A stretch of 64,000 nt of DNA from Inediibacterium massiliense (GTDB taxonomy: Bacteria > Bacillota > Clostridia > Peptostreptococcales > Thermotaleaceae), in contig NZ_LN876583.1 in the NCBI RefSeq assembly GCF_001282725.1, positions 168,610 to 232,609 on the forward strand. Direction: 5' to 3'. This document shows, piece after piece, positions 1 through 8,817 of the stretch (position 1 is its first letter; each line of letters opens with the position of its first letter). The position numbers were made by a program, and so were the translations under genes. Under the pieces are notes generated by a model, which did not search any database, was not told where the DNA came from, and saw nothing but the letters and a program-made list of their open reading frames with translations.

Positions 1-95
1 CCTGGCATGTGTCCTCCTATAGGAATGCCTCCTGCTGGTATGCCTGGCATGTGTCCTCCTATAGGAATGCCTCCTGCTGGTATGCCTGGCATGTG
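1..95 (+). repeat. 42-bp in-frame tandem repeat
   Basis: Positions 1-42 and 43-84 are identical and a third unit starts at 85 before diverging near 96. The 42-bp unit encodes 14 residues. The array probably extends left beyond the window. Confidence 0.9.
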
Positions 96-231
96 CCCTT
101 CTATGCCTGTTATGGGGGAACAAGATGTAAAAGAATTATGTTATATGGAACATATGCATGAATCCATGGCTTATATGTGTAAAGCTGAAGCATGTAGAAT
201 GCGTGCAATGCAATGTATCCATAAAGGTTGA
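1..231 (+). CDS. Met/Pro/Gly/Cys-rich repeat protein, 5' end outside window
   Basis: The reading frame is open from the first base of the window, so the gene is truncated at its start. The visible part begins with two identical 14-residue repeats (pattern MCPPIGMPPAGMPG) and a partial third. It ends in a Met-, His- and Cys-rich tail of about 40 residues (ELCYMEHMHESMAYMCK and onward). A hairpin terminator follows the TGA at 229-231. Low-complexity proteins of this kind occur among spore coat and metal-binding proteins, but I do not recognise the family. The spread of Met, His and Cys could fit soft-metal binding; that is a guess. Confidence 0.6.
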   Translation, partial: PGMCPPIGMPPAGMPGMCPPIGMPPAGMPGMCPSMPVMGEQDVKELCYMEHMHESMAYMCKAEACRMRAMQCIHKG

Positions 232-243
232 TTTTACATTTAA

Positions 244-271
244 AAAGATACTGCCACAAGGCAGTATCTTT
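244..271. terminator. bidirectional hairpin terminator
   Basis: A 12-bp perfect stem (AAAGATACTGCC) with a 4-nt loop ends in a T-rich run on either strand. It separates the repeat-protein gene from the convergent small gene at 277-453. Confidence 0.8.
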
Positions 272-276
272 CTTCT

Positions 277-453
277 TTATAAATGTTTTTGATTTTGTAC
301 CATATCCACTGTACCCAATAATATATGAGCCAAGCCAAACCCTACAACTCCTGCAGCAATCATAGGTGCAATATCTTTTCTTTTCATAATTGTTCCTGTT
401 AAAGTAACAGCAGAACCTAACGCAGCAGGAATTATTCCTTCTCGAATATGCAC
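277..453 (-). CDS. small membrane protein, 58 aa (GTG start)
   Basis: Found by reading the reverse strand; GTG start 5 nt behind a GGAGGAG ribosome site. The product begins VHIREGIIPAALGSAVTLTG and has two hydrophobic segments (about residues 7-22 and 29-49) split by a KRKD turn. I recall similar short clostridial proteins of no known function. A terminator lies directly downstream. A fragment of the dispersed repeat (551-605) lies upstream, between this gene and htrA. Confidence 0.65.
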   Translation of the reverse strand: MHIREGIIPAALGSAVTLTGTIMKRKDIAPMIAAGVVGFGLAHILLGTVDMVQNQKHL

Positions 454-550
454 ATAAACTCCTCCTTTAGTATAAAAGCTTACTATTAGGTTGCTACGAT
501 CTTATTTCTTTTATCCATGGCAATCATTGCAAAATGTCTATGATTTTTAC

Positions 551-605
551 AGACCATTGACAAACTATATTTTAGCAAAGTTATAAAATTCGGAACAATT
601 ATTGA
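551..605 (+). repeat. dispersed repeat copy A (left-end fragment)
   Basis: Matches the left 55 bases of the dispersed element (motifs TTGACAAACTATATTTTAGC and GGAACAATTATTGA). It breaks off three bases before the htrA stop codon at 609. No right end is seen. Confidence 0.75.
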
Positions 606-608
606 TTT

Positions 609-1796
609 TTACTCATACTTTTTAGGTATTTTCTCCAATATAATTTGTAAGGTCATTGCTTTTCCATTTCTCATAATTTTTATATGAATAGTATCTTCTG
701 GTCTATATTGATAAAGCTTTGTTGAAAGTTCTCTCATTCCAGATATTTCTTGATTTTCTATTCCTACAATAATATCTCCACTGCGAAGATCTCCTTTATC
801 TGCTGGAGAGTTAGGTGTAATTTCTGCTATATATACTCCTTTAGGTACAGATAAATCTGTATTCATATACTTTTCAAAAACATCTACATCTACACCTTTA
901 ATTCCTAAATAAGCCTTACTAAATTCACCTTTTTGTATAAACTGATCTACAATTGGCTTTGCCATATTAATAGGAATAGCAAAACCCAAACCTTCTCCTG
1001 ATTGAATTTTTGCCGTATTGATTCCAACCACTTCTCCTTTGCTGTTTAAAAGAGGCCCTCCACTATTTCCTGGATTGATAGAAGCATCTGTTTGGATCAG
1101 ATTTTCAATACTCTCTCTTTCATTGATTTGCACGCTTCTTCCTAGTCCACTAACAATACCTGATGTAACAGTTTTTTCAAATTCCATTCCTAATGGGTTT
1201 CCTATGGCAATAGCTACTTCTCCCACCTGTAAATCATCAGAATCTCCCAAATCTGCTGCAGCTAAATTGACTCCATCTACTTTTAACACTGCCAAATCTA
1301 GCATAGAATCATTCCAAATAATCTTAGCATCCTTCTTTTTTCCATTATCAAATAAAACCTTGACTTCTTGCACTTCTCCATTATTCACAACATGAGAATT
1401 TGTTAAAATATATCCATTTTTATCCACAATTACCCCAGTTCCTAATCCTTGTGATACTTTTCTTCCAAAGAAAAAATCTTCTTCAACACTTTGAGTTGTG
1501 ATTCCCACTACAGAAGACATGGCTTTTTTTGCAACTGCTGATACTAAAAATTGTGTATTTTTACCATCCACTTGAATCACTTGCTTCTTATTTTGTCCAA
1601 AATAATTATCAGGATAAGGAAGAATATGACCAAATATATAAACAGGCATAATATAACTTGCAATCACTCCCCCTAATAAAGTTGAAATCAAAATGATACA
1701 AATCATCCACAGTCCTTTTTTTCTTCGAGGCTTTTTCTCTTCTTCTACAGAATATACTACTGGAACATCAATGATCTCTATTTTTTCATTTTCCAT
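609..1796 (-). CDS. htrA: HtrA/DegP-type membrane serine protease
   Basis: 395 residues: a short charged N-terminus, one membrane segment (about 31-51), a trypsin-like protease domain and a C-terminal PDZ domain (about 300-390). The catalytic triad is visible as His135 (TNSHVVN), Asp167 (DLAVLK) and Ser245 (GNSGGPL). HtrA proteins degrade or refold misfolded exported proteins on the outer face of the membrane. A two-component system lies just upstream on the same strand, as with secretion-stress CssRS of Bacillus, so regulation by that pair is plausible but inferred. The ATG at 1796 has a GAAGGG site ahead of it. Confidence 0.92.
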   Translation of the reverse strand: MENEKIEIIDVPVVYSVEEEKKPRRKKGLWMICIILISTLLGGVIASYIMPVYIFGHILPYPDNYFGQNKKQVIQVDGKNTQFLVSAVAKKAMSSVVGITTQSVEEDFFFGRKVSQGLGTGVIVDKNGYILTNSHVVNNGEVQEVKVLFDNGKKKDAKIIWNDSMLDLAVLKVDGVNLAAADLGDSDDLQVGEVAIAIGNPLGMEFEKTVTSGIVSGLGRSVQINERESIENLIQTDASINPGNSGGPLLNSKGEVVGINTAKIQSGEGLGFAIPINMAKPIVDQFIQKGEFSKAYLGIKGVDVDVFEKYMNTDLSVPKGVYIAEITPNSPADKGDLRSGDIIVGIENQEISGMRELSTKLYQYRPEDTIHIKIMRNGKAMTLQIILEKIPKKYE

Positions 1797-1872
1797 TTTT
1801 ATCCCTTCTTTCTGTTGATACTTTTATTAAAACAAAAAGTTATGAACAGAATATGAACAATTTATGAACAAC

Positions 1873-3288
1873 TTATTCTTTGAAAATAGAAATAGAAAAA
1901 GTAAAAATCGTCCCTCTCCCCAGTTGACTTTCTAATATTATTTTCTCTTTATGTCTATCTATTATTTTTTTTACAATATACAAACCAAGTCCTGTTCCTT
2001 CTTTATTCCGATCTCTAGATTTATCAATTTTATAAAATCTATCCCAAATCTTATTTTGCTCCTCTTTTGCGATTCCTACTCCTTCGTCTTCTATCTTTAC
2101 CCAAACCTTATGTTCCTCTTCATAGGTATAAATCATAAGCGTTTTATTCTCTTGCATAAATTTCATAGCATTATCTAAAAGATTTACAAGTACTTGTTCA
2201 TAAGCATCTTTATCTGCCCAAACAAGGGGAAGCTTTTCTTTTAAATGAAGATCTATATGGATTCTTTTTCTCTCAATCGTCTCTTCATATTTTAATAAAG
2301 TTCTTACAATCAGTTCATTGACATGAAATTTTTGTGGATAAATAGGATATTGATCGGACTCCATTTTTTGAATATCTAATAAATTGGTAATAAATTTAGT
2401 AAGTCTCTTGGTTTCTCCTAATATAATATCTAAATATTTTTTTTGTTCTTCTTTTTTTATGGTTTCATCTGCCATTCCCTGTACAAACCCCTGAATCAAT
2501 GTAAGAGGAGACCTCAGCTCATGAGCAACAGCAGATATAAAACTTCTCCTATGATCTTCAATTCTTTCTAATTGCTGTGCCATATCATTAAAAGTTTTTG
2601 TAACCTTTCCAATATCATCTTTTTCATCTATCACCTCTACTCTTTGACTAAAATCCCCTTTTGCAATTTTTTGAGCTGCTTGTCCCATTTGTCTTAAAGG
2701 ATCTGAAAGCTTCTTAGCTACTATATAAAGAATCACAAAAGAAATACAAAGTGATATGGTCATAGCCTGCCAAATAATTTTGTGAACCTCTTGAATCACC
2801 TTTGTAATTTCATAAAGAGGTGAATGCATGACAATGGCATTATCTACACTTCCATTAATGAAAATAGGTACTCCTACTGTTACCATAGGAGCTTGTCCTA
2901 CTCCTTCATAAATTCCTTTTTTGACAATAATTTTTCCTTTAAATACTTCTAAAATATCTTTCGTAGTAATCTGCTTTCCAATCCATTTCTTTTCATCGCT
3001 AGATACTCCATAAATAATACCTCTTTGATCAATCACCCAAATTCTTGTATTTAAAAATCTCTCTACAGACTGAAGCTCTATATTTAATCTTTCTTTTGTA
3101 ATATCTCTATTTAAGTAATCAATCACTAATTCATTAATCTTTTCTCCTTCTTGTAAAAGTAATTTTTCATGTCTATTGAAAAAATAATTTTCAAAGAGCT
3201 GAGAAGCTAAAAGACCTAGTATCAAAAAAGTAATAACAATAATAATCAAATAAGTAGCAAACAACTTTTTAAATACCGTATCAAGCAT
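1873..3288 (-). CDS. two-component sensor histidine kinase
   Basis: 471 residues. Two membrane segments (about 10-33 and 172-193) flank an extracytoplasmic sensor domain. A HAMP linker (about 190-245), a HisKA domain with the phospho-accepting His256 (AVAHELRSP) and a HATPase domain with N, G1 (DEGVGIA) and G2 (GTGLGLYIV) boxes follow. The start overlaps the stop of the response regulator by 8 nt, so the two are translationally coupled. Its signal is unknown; the htrA neighbour suggests envelope or secretion stress. Confidence 0.93.
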   Translation of the reverse strand: MLDTVFKKLFATYLIIIVITFLILGLLASQLFENYFFNRHEKLLLQEGEKINELVIDYLNRDITKERLNIELQSVERFLNTRIWVIDQRGIIYGVSSDEKKWIGKQITTKDILEVFKGKIIVKKGIYEGVGQAPMVTVGVPIFINGSVDNAIVMHSPLYEITKVIQEVHKIIWQAMTISLCISFVILYIVAKKLSDPLRQMGQAAQKIAKGDFSQRVEVIDEKDDIGKVTKTFNDMAQQLERIEDHRRSFISAVAHELRSPLTLIQGFVQGMADETIKKEEQKKYLDIILGETKRLTKFITNLLDIQKMESDQYPIYPQKFHVNELIVRTLLKYEETIERKRIHIDLHLKEKLPLVWADKDAYEQVLVNLLDNAMKFMQENKTLMIYTYEEEHKVWVKIEDEGVGIAKEEQNKIWDRFYKIDKSRDRNKEGTGLGLYIVKKIIDRHKEKIILESQLGRGTIFTFSISIFKE

Positions 3289-3973
3289 CCTTTTTCACCT
3301 CAAACTTATACCCTACTCCCCATACCGTTTGAATATTGTAGTAATTTTTTAAAACCTCTAGCTTCTCTCTTATTCTTTTAATATGAACATCTATCGTTCT
3401 AACATCTCCCTCAAAGTCCAATCCCCAAATATTTTCAATGAGTTGTTCCCTTGTGAATACTATATTTTGATTTTTCGCTAAAAAATACAAAAGCTCCATT
3501 TCCTTAGGAGGCAATGTAATCATTTGATCATCTATCTTTACCCTATAAAGATCCATATCTATAGATAAATGAGGAAGAACAATATTTCTTGTGCAAAAAG
3601 ATTGTCCACCTGCTCTTCTTAAAACAGCTTCTACTCTTGCCATCAACTCCCTTGGTTCAAAGGGCTTTACCATATAATCATCTGCTCCTAATTTGAGTCC
3701 CAAAACTTTATCAAAAGTATCACCCTTTGCTGTAAGCATAATGATAGGTACATTACTTATTTTTTTTATTTCTCTACATACATCCCATCCATCTATCTTA
3801 GGAAGCATAATATCTAAAATTACAAAACTTGGAGTTTCCTCTTTAAATTTTTCTATGGCACTTACTCCATCATATGCTGCACACACTTCATATCCTTCTT
3901 TTTTTAAATACATTTCAATCAATTCACAAATATATATATCATCATCTACAATCAGTATTTTTCTTTTGTTCAT
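3281..3973 (-). CDS. OmpR-family response regulator
   Basis: 230 residues with the ATG at 3973, which lies 8 nt behind a GGAGG site; an ATG at 3979 is too close to that site. The receiver domain has the acidic pair in LIVDDD, Asp54 as phosphorylation site (VILDIMLPK) and Lys in VKPFE. The C-terminal winged helix carries the usual RTIDVHIKRIREKL segment. It is the cognate regulator of the overlapping kinase and could control htrA downstream. Confidence 0.93.
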   Translation of the reverse strand: MNKRKILIVDDDIYICELIEMYLKKEGYEVCAAYDGVSAIEKFKEETPSFVILDIMLPKIDGWDVCREIKKISNVPIIMLTAKGDTFDKVLGLKLGADDYMVKPFEPRELMARVEAVLRRAGGQSFCTRNIVLPHLSIDMDLYRVKIDDQMITLPPKEMELLYFLAKNQNIVFTREQLIENIWGLDFEGDVRTIDVHIKRIREKLEVLKNYYNIQTVWGVGYKFEVKKDA

Positions 3974-4006
3974 ATCCATCGCCTCCTCTTTTTTATTATA
4001 CCAAAA

Positions 4007-4025
4007 AAGGCCTTATACAGGCCTT
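4007..4025 (-). terminator. terminator of the LysM gene
   Basis: Stem AAGGCCT/AGGCCTT with a 5-nt loop and a T run on the minus strand; it overlaps the TAA at 4024-4026. Confidence 0.65.
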
Positions 4026-4713
4026 ATACATTAGCTTGTTCCGTTGGAATACAAATAAGTCTTCCTGGAGCAAATTCACTAGGAATCATATTAGGATTGG
4101 CTTTTAACAATTCATTAGCGCCCACTACAAATTTTTCTGCTACAGAGGATAAGCTTTCTCCTGGTTGAATGATATATATTTTATCTTCTGGACAAGTTAG
4201 AGAAGGTTTCGACTCTGGAATACATATTTGTTGCCCTACCATTAAATGATCTACATCTAAACTTGGATTTGACTTTTTAAGTAATTCATATGAAATATCA
4301 AATTTAGTAGCGATGGTAAAGAAAGTATCACCTTCTTCGATTGTATATACTTTTCCATTTGGACATACTACAGTCTGTTTAGGAATACAAATCACTTGCC
4401 CCACCATCAAATTATAAGGATTTAAAAATGGGTTAAATCTTATAATTTCATTTACAGAAACATTGTACTCCTTTGCAATTTTATATAAAGTATCTCCATA
4501 TTTTATCGTGTAATAGTTCCCCGTTGGACAAGGTATAGTAGACATCATTGGTACGCAAAGTCCATCTCCCACTTGAAGTTTATCTGGATTTTTCAATCCA
4601 TTTAAAAAAACAAGGTATTCCACTGTAGTATTATATTCTTTTGCAATTTTATATAAGCTGTCTCCTGGCTTTACAACATAACTCACAGTTCCCATCGGGC
4701 AATGCCTATACAT
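4024..4713 (-). CDS. protein of four LysM domains
   Basis: 229 residues from an ATG at 4713, 9 nt behind a GGGGG site. The protein is four LysM peptidoglycan-binding repeats of about 45 residues, each with the YxIxxGDxLxxIAxxYN pattern and a closing LxVGQxICIP, joined by short Cys-containing linkers such as CPNGKVY. There is no signal peptide and no catalytic domain. In sporeformers such LysM-only proteins are often spore-cortex or coat associated; they act by binding glycan. It stands alone with its own terminator. Confidence 0.85.
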   Translation of the reverse strand: MYRHCPMGTVSYVVKPGDSLYKIAKEYNTTVEYLVFLNGLKNPDKLQVGDGLCVPMMSTIPCPTGNYYTIKYGDTLYKIAKEYNVSVNEIIRFNPFLNPYNLMVGQVICIPKQTVVCPNGKVYTIEEGDTFFTIATKFDISYELLKKSNPSLDVDHLMVGQQICIPESKPSLTCPEDKIYIIQPGESLSSVAEKFVVGANELLKANPNMIPSEFAPGRLICIPTEQANV

Positions 4714-4834
4714 AAACAATATCCCCCTTTTATTTAAACTTATTACATCTTATGCAATCACTACTAAAATAGTTTCAATGAACTTGTTTGTATGTTACAC
4801 TTATATAAGAATATATGGATAAGGAGATGATTTT

Positions 4835-5101
4835 ATGAGTGAAAACTATAAGTTTCATCAAAATAGTAAGTGTGAGTATTTTCCCTGTCATAAGGTAAAA
4901 GACAAGGAAAACTTTAATTGTCTTTTTTGTTTTTGCCCTTTATATATGTTAAAAGATAAATGTGGAGGAAATTTCATTTATTCAAATGGTGTAAAAGATT
5001 GTAGCAATTGCCTGATTCCTCATGGAAAAGGAGCATATGATTATATCATGTCTAAAATGAGTGAAGTCATTCGTATTGGTAGCGAAAGAGAACAGGAGTA
5101 A
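4835..5101 (+). CDS. cysteine-rich small-domain protein (zinc-ribbon-like)
   Basis: 88 residues with a good AAGGAG site 8 nt upstream. Nine cysteines, including CEYFPC, CLFCFCP and CSNCLIPHG, match the conserved spacing of the cysteine-rich small domain family (Pfam PF04071) as I recall it. Its members are small proteins thought to bind metal; the function is not established. The RNase HI gene follows after 5 nt, so the two are likely co-transcribed. Confidence 0.75.
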   Translation: MSENYKFHQNSKCEYFPCHKVKDKENFNCLFCFCPLYMLKDKCGGNFIYSNGVKDCSNCLIPHGKGAYDYIMSKMSEVIRIGSEREQE

Positions 5102-5106
5102 ATACA

Positions 5107-5676
5107 GTGAAAGTTATTAATATCTATACAGATGGAGCCTGTTCTGGTAACCAAAATGAAAATAATATTGGAGGATGGGGAGCTATTTTAGAATATAAAG
5201 AGCACCAAAAAACTCTTTATGGTGGAGAAAAAAACACTACAAACAATCGTATGGAAATGAAAGCCCTACTTGAAGCTTTAAAAATTCTAAAAGCAGCCCA
5301 CCTAACTGTTAATGTATTTTCAGATAGCTCTTATTTAATAGAATGCTTTACAAAAAAATGGTATGTGAAATGGATGCAAAACGGTTGGATGACTTCTAAT
5401 AAAAAACCTGTAGAAAATAAAGATCTTTGGGAGAGTCTTTTAGAACAAATCAAAAGACAAGATCAAATAAATTTTTATAGAGTAAAAGGTCATTTAAATC
5501 CTAATCAAACTTCACAAATGCAGAAATGGTATGAAAAATTTCTTCTATGGAATGGAAATCAATTTAGTATGGAGGATTTTTTATACATTACCAATATGAA
5601 TATACAAGCTGACTCATTAGCCAACAAAGGAATTTCTTTATTTAAAATAGATACTCCCTTAAAAAACTCACTTTAG
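5107..5676 (+). CDS. rnhA: ribonuclease HI
   Basis: 189 residues from a GTG start behind an AGGAG site. The four acidic active-site residues are visible: Asp9 (YTDGACSG), Glu50 (NNRMEMKALLEAL), Asp73 (FSDSSYLIEC) and a C-terminal Asp (ADSLANKG). It cleaves RNA in RNA-DNA hybrids, removing R-loops and primers. An insertion of about 25 residues before the last motif (around residues 130-160) makes it longer than the usual 150-residue enzyme. It pairs with the preceding cysteine-rich gene. Confidence 0.92.
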   Translation: MKVINIYTDGACSGNQNENNIGGWGAILEYKEHQKTLYGGEKNTTNNRMEMKALLEALKILKAAHLTVNVFSDSSYLIECFTKKWYVKWMQNGWMTSNKKPVENKDLWESLLEQIKRQDQINFYRVKGHLNPNQTSQMQKWYEKFLLWNGNQFSMEDFLYITNMNIQADSLANKGISLFKIDTPLKNSL

Positions 5677-5690
5677 TGAGTTTTTTTTCT
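5661..5690 (+). terminator. terminator after rnhA
   Basis: Stem AAAAAACTCAC/GTGAGTTTTTT with a TTTA loop and a run of T; overlaps the rnhA stop. Confidence 0.85.
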
Positions 5691-5880
5691 GAAAAACTAC
5701 ATTGTGAGCAGATTTAGTCAGCATTCCTCAACATCTCTGCCATAAATAAAATAATATTCAAAAAATATTTACAAATTTTAGAATATATAGTATCATATAT
5801 CTAGTAGATCTTTAAAAAAAATGTTTGAACTTGTACTATATTTGGTATTCTACATTCGTTAAAGGGGAAGCGATGGGGAT

Positions 5881-6051
5881 ATGAGAAAAACAAAGGAAAT
5901 CAAAAGGGAAATTGAAGATTTAAGGAATCATTTGTATTATTTAATTGGTCAAAAGAAAAATCTCATTACACCAGAAGTCGTAATAGTCAGCCAAAAACTT
6001 GATCGGGTACTCAACGAATACGATATTACTATTAAAAAACAGATAGCATAG
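5881..6051 (+). CDS. Spo0E-like aspartyl-phosphate phosphatase
   Basis: 56 residues, shorter than most gene finders report. The two-helix Spo0E family pattern is clear: LRNHLYYLIGQK, then EVVIVSQKLDRVLNEYD, where SQKLD corresponds to the conserved SQELD motif. Family members dephosphorylate Spo0A~P or related response regulators and so delay sporulation. The ribosome site is weak or oddly spaced (AGGGGA 12 nt upstream, GGGG 2 nt upstream). An ATG at 5872 is followed at once by a stop. It is monocistronic, with a strong terminator overlapping its stop codon. Confidence 0.82.
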   Translation: MRKTKEIKREIEDLRNHLYYLIGQKKNLITPEVVIVSQKLDRVLNEYDITIKKQIA

Positions 6052-6064
6052 CTATCTGTTTTTT
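6034..6064. terminator. bidirectional terminator
   Basis: Perfect 14-bp stem built on AACAGATAGC with a 3-nt loop, flanked by A and T runs. It overlaps the stops of the spo0E-like gene and of the convergent peptidase gene. Confidence 0.9.
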
Positions 6065-7172
6065 AAATGGTTTGAATAATCTCTAATACCAGTTTTGAAC
6101 TTTTTACCAAATCCTCTATTTTTAAATGTTCCTCTAAAGTATGAGGTTTTCTTTCTCCTATTCCTAGGTTCACTGCCTTTAATCCATTTCCATTAAATAT
6201 ATTTGTATCACTGCCTCCACCTGAGCTTTGAATAGAAGGATGGATTCCAAGATTTTGGCAAGCCTTTTTTACAATATTAACAATTTCATCATTTTCATCT
6301 ATTTTAAAAGCACTATACATTCTCTTAGCCTCTACTTCTGCCTTTGCACCATATTCCTTTGCTGCTTTTTTAAAACAATCTACCATATGAGCTGTTTGTT
6401 TGTCTAACTTTTCATTATTTAAACTTCTCGCTTCTGCTTGAATTACTACTTCAGGACATACAATGTTTGTTGCTTTTCCACCTTCTATACTTCCTATATT
6501 TGCAGTAGTTTCTTCATCAATTCTTAAAAGCTTCATCATACTAATGGCTTTTGAAGCAACCTCTATGGCACTAATTCCTTCTTCTGGAGCTACTCCTGCA
6601 TGTGCTGATTTTCCAATGATTTTTGCATGAATTTTATCTTGTGCAGGTCCTTTTACAATAATTTCTCCTGGTTCTCCGCCACTATCTAGTATGAATGCTT
6701 TCTTTGCTTGTATCTTTGTATAATCTAAATTCTTTGCTCCAAATAATCCTCCTTCTTCAAAAATACTAAATACTACTTCAATAGGACCATGCTCTATATT
6801 TTTTTCTTTTACAACTTTTAAAGCTTCTATTACAGCTGCAATTCCAGCTTTATCATCTCCACCTAATATAGTTGTTCCATCACTATAGATGACTCCATCC
6901 TTTATAATGGGTTTAATTCCTACACTAGGATCTACTGTATCCATATGACAACTAAATAAAATAGGTTCTACCTCTTTATTTCCTTCTAGCCTTGCAATCA
7001 CATTTCCTGTATCTGATCCCGTCTTTTCTCCTGCATCATCTATATGTACTGAAAATCCTAAAGCTTCTAATTCTTTAGTAATAAATTTTGCAAAATTTCC
7101 TTCTTTTCTTGTTGGACTATCAATTTGTACATACTCTAAAAAAGCATTTACAATTCTTTCCTCATTGATCAT
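6063..7172 (-). CDS. M20 family tripeptidase-like metallopeptidase (PepT/YqjE type)
   Basis: 369 residues, the usual length for Bacillus YqjE-like peptidases. Di-zinc ligands are visible: His in SCHMDTVDP, the bridging Asp in LGGDDKAG, Glu-Glu in FSIFEEGG, Asp in LDSGGEPGE and a C-terminal His in KPHTLEEHL. A dimerisation lid domain occupies about residues 180-290. It should trim N-terminal residues from short peptides in the cytoplasm. Directly upstream on the same strand is an AbgT-family transporter, separated by that gene's terminator. Confidence 0.85.
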   Translation of the reverse strand: MINEERIVNAFLEYVQIDSPTRKEGNFAKFITKELEALGFSVHIDDAGEKTGSDTGNVIARLEGNKEVEPILFSCHMDTVDPSVGIKPIIKDGVIYSDGTTILGGDDKAGIAAVIEALKVVKEKNIEHGPIEVVFSIFEEGGLFGAKNLDYTKIQAKKAFILDSGGEPGEIIVKGPAQDKIHAKIIGKSAHAGVAPEEGISAIEVASKAISMMKLLRIDEETTANIGSIEGGKATNIVCPEVVIQAEARSLNNEKLDKQTAHMVDCFKKAAKEYGAKAEVEAKRMYSAFKIDENDEIVNIVKKACQNLGIHPSIQSSGGGSDTNIFNGNGLKAVNLGIGERKPHTLEEHLKIEDLVKSSKLVLEIIQTI

Positions 7173-7242
7173 TTGATTTCCCCCATTTCTTTTTTCTATA
7201 TTATTGTATTCTATTCTTTTTTATAATATCCTTTTTATACAT

Positions 7243-7266
7243 AAAAGGCACCCTAAGGTGCCTTTT
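7243..7266 (-). terminator. terminator of the abgT-like gene
   Basis: Stem AAAAGGCACC/GGTGCCTTTT with a 4-nt loop, just past the stop at 7270. Confidence 0.85.
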
Positions 7267-7269
7267 CAC

Positions 7270-8817
7270 TTACATTGTTAAATGAATAAATGCATCTGGT
7301 CCAATAGGCCATCCTGCTGCATACCAACCGATCATTAGTATTGTCCATCCAATTAAAAATACAATAGAATATGGAAGCATTGTAGAAATTAAAGTACCAA
7401 TTCCCGTATCCTTATCATATTTTTGAGCAAATACTACGATTAATGCAAAATAAGACATTAAAGGTGTAATAATATTTGTACATGAATCTCCTATACGATA
7501 TGCAAGCTGTGTAAATTCTGGTGTAAATCCTAATTGATACATCATTGGGATAAATACAGGAGCCATAATTCCCCATTTAGCAGATGCTGATCCAATAAAT
7601 AAATTAATAAATCCTGCAACTATAATAAATGAAAGTACTAATGGAAGTCCTGTAAATCCTATAGTTTTTAAGAATTTTGCACCACTTACAGCTAAAATAA
7701 TTCCTAAATTTGTGTATGAGAAATAATTAATAAATTGAGCAGCAAAGAAACATAATACTAGATAGCCACCCATTCCTCCCATAGCTTTACTCATGTGTTT
7801 GATTACATCTTTATCATTTTTAATAGCTCCTACTACGATTCCATAAACAAGTCCTGGAACTAAGAAGAAAAACATAATTGTTGGAACCAAACCATCATGA
7901 ATAAAAGTATCTAATGTTCCATCTACTCTTAATACTGCATTTTCAGGTACCATTAAAAGTAACATAACTCCAATAAATGCTAATATAGAAAGTCCTGCTG
8001 CTATCAATCCTTTTCTTTCTTGTTTTGTTACTTCCATAGAATGATCTTCTTCATGAACTCCTTTGTATTCACCAAGTCTTGGCTCTACTATTTTTTCAGT
8101 TACCCATGTACCTAAAATAGTAATTAAAAATGTAGAAGCCGCCATAAAGTAATAATTAGAAGTTGGTAATATAGTTAAATTAATTCCACCTGCTTTTAAA
8201 GCCTCATTTGTAATTCCTGTTAATAATGGATCTAGCGTTCCTAATAAAAGATTTGCCGAGAATCCACCAGACACCCCTGCAAAAGCCGCTGCCATACCTG
8301 CTAATGGATGACGTTTAAATCCTAAAAATACAATGGCACCTAATGGAACCAATACAATATACCCTGCATCGGATGCAATATTTGACATAACTCCTGCAAA
8401 TACTAAAACAGCAGTTATCAATTTTTTTGGTGTACTAAGCACCAATTTCTTAAGTGCAGCATTAATCATTCCTGTTCCCTCTGCAATACCCACCCCAAGC
8501 ATAGCTACTAAAACTGTTCCTAACGGACTAAATCCAGTAAAGTTTCCAGTAGCTGTATTAAACATAAATCTTAATCCCTCAGCATTAAATAAAGATACTG
8601 CTTGAACTGTTTTGTCTGCTTTCGCTTTCGCATCGTAAAAATTAACTGTAAGTCCTTTAGTTGCAGCAATTTCTGAAATAATAACTACAATCACTGATAA
8701 TAGTAAAAATATAATTGCTGGATGAGGTAACTTATTTCCTACTACTTCAACTCCATTTAAAAATTTGTTAAAAATACCATTCTTTTTTGGTTCATATGCT
8801 TTTGATAAATTTGACAA
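7270..8817 (-). CDS. AbgT-family transporter (aminobenzoyl-glutamate type)
   Basis: 515 residues from a TTG start at 8817 that sits 7 nt behind AAGGAGG; the upstream in-frame GTG at 8856 has no such site. The protein has about 12 membrane segments and re-entrant hairpins typical of the family, which in E. coli (AbgT, 508 aa) imports p-aminobenzoyl-glutamate. Other members have been reported to export sulfonamides. Two M20 hydrolases lie in this region, one directly downstream and one at 16700, and AbgT usually works with an M20 hydrolase that splits the imported amide. The substrate here is not shown by the sequence. Confidence 0.85.
   Translation of the reverse strand: MSNLSKAYEPKKNGIFNKFLNGVEVVGNKLPHPAIIFLLLSVIVVIISEIAATKGLTVNFYDAKAKADKTVQAVSLFNAEGLRFMFNTATGNFTGFSPLGTVLVAMLGVGIAEGTGMINAALKKLVLSTPKKLITAVLVFAGVMSNIASDAGYIVLVPLGAIVFLGFKRHPLAGMAAAFAGVSGGFSANLLLGTLDPLLTGITNEALKAGGINLTILPTSNYYFMAASTFLITILGTWVTEKIVEPRLGEYKGVHEEDHSMEVTKQERKGLIAAGLSILAFIGVMLLLMVPENAVLRVDGTLDTFIHDGLVPTIMFFFLVPGLVYGIVVGAIKNDKDVIKHMSKAMGGMGGYLVLCFFAAQFINYFSYTNLGIILAVSGAKFLKTIGFTGLPLVLSFIIVAGFINLFIGSASAKWGIMAPVFIPMMYQLGFTPEFTQLAYRIGDSCTNIITPLMSYFALIVVFAQKYDKDTGIGTLISTMLPYSIVFLIGWTILMIGWYAAGWPIGPDAFIHLTM

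Noticed and set aside
1-95. Tandem repeat as a CRISPR array
   Set aside because: The 42-bp units are directly adjacent with no spacers and are in-frame coding sequence.
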